A stretch of 40,417 bases of DNA from Desulforudis sp. (GTDB lineage: Bacteria; Bacillota; Desulfotomaculia; Desulfotomaculales; Desulforudaceae), in contig QZIR01000063.1 in NCBI GenBank assembly GCA_003604975.1, forward strand, positions 1 to 40,417, given 5' to 3'. Made by a program: the position numbers and the translations under genes. The notes beneath the pieces are model-generated. The model was not told the origin of the DNA, did not search any database, and was given only the letters and a program-made list of their open reading frames with translations. The stretch's first letter is position 1; each line of letters starts with the position of its first letter. Below, piece by piece: positions 35,893-40,417 of the stretch.

Positions 35893-38115
35893 TTGCACGA
35901 CTTTGGAGTATTACACTTGTTTGCCGGAATAGGCGGTGCCGCCCTTGGGATGCAGGAGGCAGAGCAGGAATGGCGCGGAATTCGGGGTCGGTACGTTACC
36001 TTGGCCGGGATTGACGTTGACCCTGAAGCCTGCCGCGACTTTGAAATGTTCACCGGCGCGCCGGCGGTACAGATGGATCTATTTGGCCGGGACGATTACC
36101 GGGCTTTTCATGGCAAGGAACCGCCGAAAGAATGGCGGGAAGCCAAACCGGCCGACATCCAGGCAGCCACCGGCGGTATCGCTCCGGACGTGATCTTTAC
36201 GAGTCCGCCGTGTAAAGGTTTTAGTGGACTTCTACCCAGTAAGAACGCCAATTCGGAGAAGTACCAGGCCCTGAACCGGCTGACCCTACGCGGGCTACGC
36301 TTGGCTCTGGATGCGTTTCGAGACGACCTGCCCGGGATTATCCTGCTGGAGAATGTCCCCCGGATTACTTCGCGAGGTGCGGATCTGTTGCGGGAGATTA
36401 AGCAGCTGCTCGGTGTTCACGGGTATCTGCTTCACGAAGGCTATCACGACTGCGGGGAGATCGGCGGCCTGGGACAGCGCCGTCGACGGTACCTATTAAT
36501 TGCCCGACTGCCGTCGAAGGTGAACGCCTTTGTATATCAACCCCCGAAACAGCGTGTTCGGTCCATCGGGGAGATTATCGGACCTTTGCCGCTTCCGGAT
36601 AACCCGGCCGGGGGCGCTATGCATCGGTTGCCTCGGTTGCAGTGGAAAACCTGGGTCCGTCTGGCCTTAATCCCGGCCGGCGGGGACTGGCGTAACCTTG
36701 AACACATCACACCGGAACAGTACTCCTTGGAATACGTCCCTCGGGGTGGCGGCCCCTACGGAGTACAGGATTGGGAGTGTGCTGCGAACACTGTTATCGG
36801 TCATGCCAAGGTGCGCGGGAGTAACGGTGCCGCAGTAGCAGATCCCCGGGTTAGGGATGGAATCCAGTACCACAATGGAGCTTACCGGATCTGCCCTTGG
36901 TGTACTACGGCTCCAACCGTGACTGGTGGCAGTCCAGCGACCAGCTCCGGGAAGTGTATTACGGACCCTCGCTTGCAGCACTGTCCCCGGGAAGGTGTTT
37001 ATCGAGTTCAGCGATTTGATGAGCCCAGTACGACAGTGACTGGTGCATCCAGGGTTAATACATCGAACGGTGCTGCCTGCGTAAGTGACCCACGCCTACC
37101 GGACCGGGACAATCGACACCCAGGAGTGTACCAGATAATGCGCTTCGATGGGTCCGGCCCATGTGTGACTGGTACCCGTTTTGGAAGCGGTGCGCCAGCG
37201 GTGGCCGATCCCCGAGTAGGCGGCGGATTCTCCAATAAGCGCAAAGTTCACGCTTGGGATAAGCCAGCGGGAACGGTCACGGGAACTTCTGATATTCAGG
37301 CGGGAGCCCCAAGCATCGCCGATCCCCGGCTGAATCCCCGCAACAGCAGACGTAGCAATTCCTATACCGTGCGGTCCTGGGATAATCCGGCGTTGACCAT
37401 CACCGGTGAGGATTCGCTCGGCAGCGGCGCTCAGTCCATAGCTGACCCGCGCATCCCGTTCAACAACATTTTCAAGGTTACGGCTTGGGATGGTACCCCC
37501 GGAGCCGTCACTAGCGGTTCTGGCCAAACCGGGATTACGGTGGCCGACCCACGCCTAGCCATCAACCCCAACGGCCATCACAACCTGCTGCGTGTTACAC
37601 CCTGGGTCAATCCAGCCAATACTATCACCAGTGCGTCGCGGCCCACGGCCGGTGCAATTTCGATAGGTGATCCTCGTTTAGGGTGCAACTGCCGGAACGG
37701 GCTTTACGGTGTTCAGGCATGGGACGAGCCTGGATACACGGTGACGGGGGCGCGGAATCTGCATAGCGGCACTACATCGGTAGCGGACCACCGGATCCCG
37801 GCCGACACAGAGCAAGGTGTATGGATCATCATCGCAGAGGACGGCACTTGGCATCGTCCGCTGACGACGTGGGAACTGATGGCTCTGCAAGGCTTTCCAC
37901 TCTTAATGCCGGACGGCAGCCCGGTGATCCTAGCCGGCAAAGCAGACGCACGGTGGCGGGAACGGATAGGCAATGCAGTACCACCACCAGCGGCCCAGGC
38001 TATTGGTGATGCCATCTTACAAGCATTGTTACCGAGTCAAGTGGGTGCCTGGGTGATGGGGAGTACGGCGATATGGGTACGGCCGAACAGGCAGCTATAT
38101 GCCGACTCTGTGTAG
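35893..38115 (+). CDS. DNA cytosine-5 methyltransferase with nine internal repeats
   Basis: A 740-aa protein from TTG 35893, after GAGGTGAG. C5-MTase motifs in order: FAGIGGAALGM (I, about 9), FTSPPCKGFSG (IV, PC about 106), LLENVPRI (VI, about 153), LGQRRRRYLLIARL (VIII, about 194), WELMALQGFP (near 660) and GNAVPP (X, near 693). The region between VIII and the final motifs is about 340 residues of tandem repeats: nine units, each with (V/I)xxWDxPxxTVTG followed by (A/S)(V/I)ADPR. Most C5-MTases have one such unit beside a single target-recognition domain. It methylates the fifth carbon of cytosine in an unknown site. Confidence 0.9.
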   Translation: MHDFGVLHLFAGIGGAALGMQEAEQEWRGIRGRYVTLAGIDVDPEACRDFEMFTGAPAVQMDLFGRDDYRAFHGKEPPKEWREAKPADIQAATGGIAPDVIFTSPPCKGFSGLLPSKNANSEKYQALNRLTLRGLRLALDAFRDDLPGIILLENVPRITSRGADLLREIKQLLGVHGYLLHEGYHDCGEIGGLGQRRRRYLLIARLPSKVNAFVYQPPKQRVRSIGEIIGPLPLPDNPAGGAMHRLPRLQWKTWVRLALIPAGGDWRNLEHITPEQYSLEYVPRGGGPYGVQDWECAANTVIGHAKVRGSNGAAVADPRVRDGIQYHNGAYRICPWCTTAPTVTGGSPATSSGKCITDPRLQHCPREGVYRVQRFDEPSTTVTGASRVNTSNGAACVSDPRLPDRDNRHPGVYQIMRFDGSGPCVTGTRFGSGAPAVADPRVGGGFSNKRKVHAWDKPAGTVTGTSDIQAGAPSIADPRLNPRNSRRSNSYTVRSWDNPALTITGEDSLGSGAQSIADPRIPFNNIFKVTAWDGTPGAVTSGSGQTGITVADPRLAINPNGHHNLLRVTPWVNPANTITSASRPTAGAISIGDPRLGCNCRNGLYGVQAWDEPGYTVTGARNLHSGTTSVADHRIPADTEQGVWIIIAEDGTWHRPLTTWELMALQGFPLLMPDGSPVILAGKADARWRERIGNAVPPPAAQAIGDAILQALLPSQVGAWVMGSTAIWVRPNRQLYADSV
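36764..37795 (+). repeat. Nine-fold coding repeat inside the cytosine methyltransferase
   Basis: The repeated unit is 35-45 codons long and carries a W/F-D..P..TVTG block followed by xxxADPR. TVTG-like blocks are TVIG, TVTG, TVTG, CVTG, TVTG, TITG, AVTS, TITS and TVTG; the DPR-like blocks are ADPR, TDPR, SDPR, ADPR, ADPR, ADPR, ADPR, GDPR and ADHR. Units are diverged at the DNA level, so the expansion is old or under selection for variation. Confidence 0.85.
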
Positions 38116-38197
38116 CGGGTACCTGTTCAAATACCTGGGCCATTAGTAAATACACCTGGGAGTACATCATAGAGCATAGCATAATGGAGGGAACGAC

Positions 38198-38359
38198 ATG
38201 GCGAAGCAACAGTCCAGCAAAAAGGAGCTTCACCGGACGAAGGAAGTTAGATTGTTTAACGTTAAAGATGTACAACAGGGTCCCGGTACGGGTGGCAGCC
38301 ACGTCGTTGTTACCCTCCTGGCGCGTTATCACATCGGTAAAAGCAGGAAACTGCACTAG
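38198..38359 (+). CDS. Small basic protein
   Basis: A 53-aa frame from ATG 38198, with GGAGG at 38187-38191, a good spacing. The product is basic and hydrophilic (MAKQQSSKKELHRTKEVRLF...LARYHIGKSRKLH). It lies between the methyltransferase and the recombinase and could be an excisionase or accessory factor by position alone. A longer overlapping frame from ATG 38073 has Cys pairs at its start (CRLCVAGTC) and an acceptable ribosome site; both could be read. Confidence 0.45.
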   Translation: MAKQQSSKKELHRTKEVRLFNVKDVQQGPGTGGSHVVVTLLARYHIGKSRKLH

Positions 38360-38405
38360 ATGCGCTAATTAGTTAGTAGAGTCAGCCAGGAAAGGAGGTG
38401 AAACT

Positions 38406-40070
38406 GTGAAACAGCTATATGCCGTATCTTATGGCCGTGTCTCTGATCCGCGACAGGCTGACAAAGGGATCTCAGTCCCGGCACAGCTTCAAGCAAACCG
38501 GCACTATGCGGAAAGTAATAACATAATCATTGTTGCTGAAGACGCAGACGAAGGTAAGAGTGCATTTCGGGATGATATAAAGAGACCCAGGTTTGAGCGA
38601 CTTTTGCACATTGCTAAGACTGACCCGCGGATTACTCTGTTTCTTGTCCACGACTCCAGTCGATTTTGTCGGCGCAAGCGCCAGGCTAATGTGTTAAAGG
38701 CTGACTTGGAGCGCCATGGGGTACGCGTGGTCTCTGTTACCAGTCCGTATGACGAGAAGACTATTGCCGGCAAATGGATGGAGTCAATAGAAGAAACACG
38801 CTCTGAGACTGAGAGTATGGCAATTTCCCTTCACGTCCTTTCAAAAATGAAATCTCACATCGCTATGCGTGACCCCGAGACGGGGTGGTGCTACAAAAAC
38901 GGCGGTCGTGCCCCCGCAGGATATAGAAACGTGCGGGTGCAGCGAGGTGTGGACAGTCGCGGGATTCCAGTCCTCAAGCAGCTTTGGGAACATGATCCTG
39001 AATGGGCAACACTTCTCCGTCATATTGTTGTAGATTGCAAAATTGCTCAAAGGATGTCCCATAAAGCGATCGTTGAATACCTTAATGCACAGAAGATCAG
39101 AAGCCCGGAGGGACGTCCGATTTGCATCAGTTTTATTTGTGAGCTTTTCCGCGAGGATCGGTTGCTTCAGGCTGCAGGCTACGCTTTTTGGAATCGTGAA
39201 GACCGTCGTGTTAAAGGCCAACGGTTCAAAGATAGGTCTGAGTGGGTTACTGTTGAAAACGCGCACCCAGCCATTATCAGCAGAGAAGAGGCTCAGCGAG
39301 CACGCGAGATGTGTGGCCAGAAACATCGTACCAGGGTTCCACCGCGCCTTGAAGACAGTCCCTGGCTCTTCACTGGTAAGAACTTCGACAGCGAAGACTT
39401 CTTCGTTTGCACTGCTTGCGGTGGGCGTATGGCTAGCCACATCCAGGGCGGAAGACACAAGCCGTCTTATCGTTGCGGAACAGTAACGTATCAGGGTAAA
39501 GAGGCTTGCCGCAATGAGCAGATTGAAAAGGTTTGGCTTGAAGCACAGATAGTTAGTCAAATCAAGAGTCGCTTTACGTCAGAAACGCTTGATCTATTGA
39601 TGCTGCAAGTTGCTGAGGCAGTAGAGGCAGAAACAAGTCAATACAAAGTAGCCCTGGGCAACATTGAAAAGGCGATCAGGGAAGCTAACACCGAGATCGG
39701 GAACCTGGTCAAGGCCGTCGCTAAGGGTGCTAACGTGGACCTGTATAATACAATGATTGACGAGTGTCAAGCAGGGCTCAGGGAGTTGCATAGAGAAAAA
39801 GAAAAACTGGCTCTTGCAAAGCCAGCCATCTCAAATGTTGACATACAGCGCTTAAAAGAGTATGTCAACAGCTTAGACCAAGTTCTAGCTCAAGGTACCA
39901 ATCGGGAGCGCCGGGATTTTATCCGGACTTTCATCCGGAGGATGAAGTTCGATCCAGATGAAAAGCGGATCACAATCTACTGGTACGCGAACCCAATCCA
40001 GGTTCAGAGCCTCGATATGTGCACACACGAAGATGTGCGGTGTTTAACTGGTGTCGGAGGGGGGACTTGA
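38406..40070 (+). CDS. Large serine recombinase (integrase/excisionase of the element)
   Basis: A 554-aa protein from GTG 38406, after a near-ideal AAAGGAGGTG. The resolvase catalytic domain spans about 1-150, with the nucleophile in [12 protein letters not shown] (Ser 13), [15 protein letters not shown] and later the E-helix [18 protein letters not shown]. The recombinase domain follows (about 165-300), then the zinc beta ribbon (CTACGGRM...[12 protein letters not shown], about 337-365), a coiled coil (about 395-475) and a short tail ([15 protein letters not shown]). It cuts and joins DNA at att sites. The stop codon lies inside the tRNA-Leu gene, so about 22 bases are shared; the last residues (GVGGGT) are translated from tRNA sequence. 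Confidence 0.95.
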   Translation: MKQLYAVSYGRVSDPRQADKGISVPAQLQANRHYAESNNIIIVAEDADEGKSAFRDDIKRPRFERLLHIAKTDPRITLFLVHDSSRFCRRKRQANVLKADLERHGVRVVSVTSPYDEKTIAGKWMESIEETRSETESMAISLHVLSKMKSHIAMRDPETGWCYKNGGRAPAGYRNVRVQRGVDSRGIPVLKQLWEHDPEWATLLRHIVVDCKIAQRMSHKAIVEYLNAQKIRSPEGRPICISFICELFREDRLLQAAGYAFWNREDRRVKGQRFKDRSEWVTVENAHPAIISREEAQRAREMCGQKHRTRVPPRLEDSPWLFTGKNFDSEDFFVCTACGGRMASHIQGGRHKPSYRCGTVTYQGKEACRNEQIEKVWLEAQIVSQIKSRFTSETLDLLMLQVAEAVEAETSQYKVALGNIEKAIREANTEIGNLVKAVAKGANVDLYNTMIDECQAGLRELHREKEKLALAKPAISNVDIQRLKEYVNSLDQVLAQGTNRERRDFIRTFIRRMKFDPDEKRITIYWYANPIQVQSLDMCTHEDVRCLTGVGGGT

Positions 40071-40133
40071 ACCCCCACGGTGTTAACCACACGCCCCTCA
40101 AACGTGCGCGTCTGCCGATTCCGCCACTCCGAC
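40049..40133 (-). tRNA. tRNA-Leu (anticodon GAG)
   Basis: On the minus strand the 5' acceptor strand is GTCGGAG (40127-40133) and the 3' strand CTCCGAC (40053-40059), followed by discriminator A and an encoded CCA (40049-40051). The anticodon loop is TTGAGGG within the stem CACGT/GCGTG, giving anticodon GAG (Leu, CUC/CUU). A long variable arm and TTCAAGTCC T-loop are present, as expected for a leucine tRNA. Its 3' end borders the element and overlaps the recombinase gene, so it is the probable attachment site. Confidence 0.95.
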
Positions 40134-40417
40134 GAGTTTCACATTCTCTAGTTTAGCGTTCAGAGGTTCTTTTGTCAAGTGATACCCTGGGGCATGTAAT
40201 CCGCTTGTAGTATGGAACGGATGCGAATATAGAGCCAAAACGTGGTTCTCAGGACCGGGATAGCGTCAACATCCAGACCTTTGGGCACTGCGATAAGGAT
40301 TAACAGACTTGACTTTTATCCCTAGTTTTGCAGTAAGCCAATAGGGTCAACTTGTATAAAGCCTTGCAAGCAGTAGCTTGCGGGGATTTTTTGTGTCAAA
40401 TTATTCGATTTAGTTAG
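40134..40417. other. Flanking sequence beyond the tRNA gene
   Basis: No gene is supported in these 284 bases. The promoter of tRNA-Leu must lie here on the minus strand (for example within 40141-40200), though no strong boxes stand out. The right end carries a terminator-like hairpin, listed next. Confidence 0.4.
40362..40392 (+). terminator. Terminator-like hairpin near the right edge
   Basis: CCTTGCAAGC (40362-40371) and GCTTGCGGGG (40376-40385) pair over ten bases, with two U-G pairs, around AGTA. ATTTTTT follows. This looks like an intrinsic terminator on the plus strand, ending a transcript that comes from the recombinase or the intergenic region. Confidence 0.65.

Noticed and set aside
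38073-38372. A 99-codon frame overlapping the small basic protein
   Set aside because: It has an acceptable ribosome site and a CxxC-like start, but the 38198 frame has the better site and composition. Not listed as a gene; either could be real.
1-40417. CRISPR array or cas genes
   Set aside because: No regularly spaced repeats with unique spacers; the repeat clusters seen are short, close together and of other kinds.

Overview
The window reads as the right-hand part of an integrative and conjugative element (ICE) in a Gram-positive bacterium, most likely a Clostridia-class Firmicute (Peptococcaceae-like; this is inference). The evidence is the run of VirB4/VirB6/CwlT-type conjugation genes without outer-membrane components, an FtsK-type coupling ATPase, topB, an ImmA/XRE switch, strong AGGAGG-type ribosome binding sites with frequent GTG/TTG starts, and a large serine recombinase abutting a tRNA-Leu gene at the right edge. 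The left edge of the element is not in view; the window opens in the end of an IS21-type insertion sequence.

Layout. 1-98: IS end. 272-3173: a four-base-overlap operon of a CpaE-like ATPase, an EAL-domain (c-di-GMP) protein and a winged-helix replication-type protein whose gene carries iteron-like repeats and hairpins. 3195-11277: conjugation apparatus (YdjM-like membrane hydrolase, VirB3/VirB4-N-like protein, VirB4 ATPase, VirB6-like channel, small membrane proteins, bifunctional cell-wall hydrolase). 11387-16901: FtsK-type translocase, a repeat array that may be a transfer site, topB and small zinc-ribbon genes, with a decayed second topB tail. No relaxase is recognisable.

17205-25073: cargo/defence region: Dam-type adenine methylase, ParB-domain protein, a 440-aa protein with a HEPN-like motif, a frameshifted lspA-like gene, and a two-gene BcgI-like restriction-modification system (nuclease-methylase fusion plus specificity subunit). 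25152-33800: control region with ImmA peptidase, a broken hicBA locus and four divergent pairs of small XRE/HTH regulators, each pair with its own operator set. Two pairs are followed by a hammerhead ribozyme (30622-30699 and 32824-32901), a third by a 22-nt ribozyme remnant, so the region looks like a repeatedly duplicated regulator-plus-ribozyme cassette. 33805-34845: two tandem DUF4160/DUF2442-type pairs. 34971-38359: DUF2325 protein, zinc-motif protein, a C5-cytosine methyltransferase with nine internal repeats, and a small basic protein. 38406-40133: serine recombinase whose 3' end runs into the 3' end of tRNA-Leu(GAG), the probable attachment site. 40134-40417: flanking sequence with a terminator.

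Working picture (inference): the recombinase excises and inserts the element at tRNA-Leu, ImmA and XRE repressors hold the switch, the Rep-like protein and TopB handle DNA replication, FtsK and the VirB-like channel move DNA, and methylases and the restriction system act as cargo. The most unusual points are the ribozyme-tagged regulator cassettes and a conjugation module that lacks a visible relaxase but has an FtsK with a winged-helix tail next to a repeat array.
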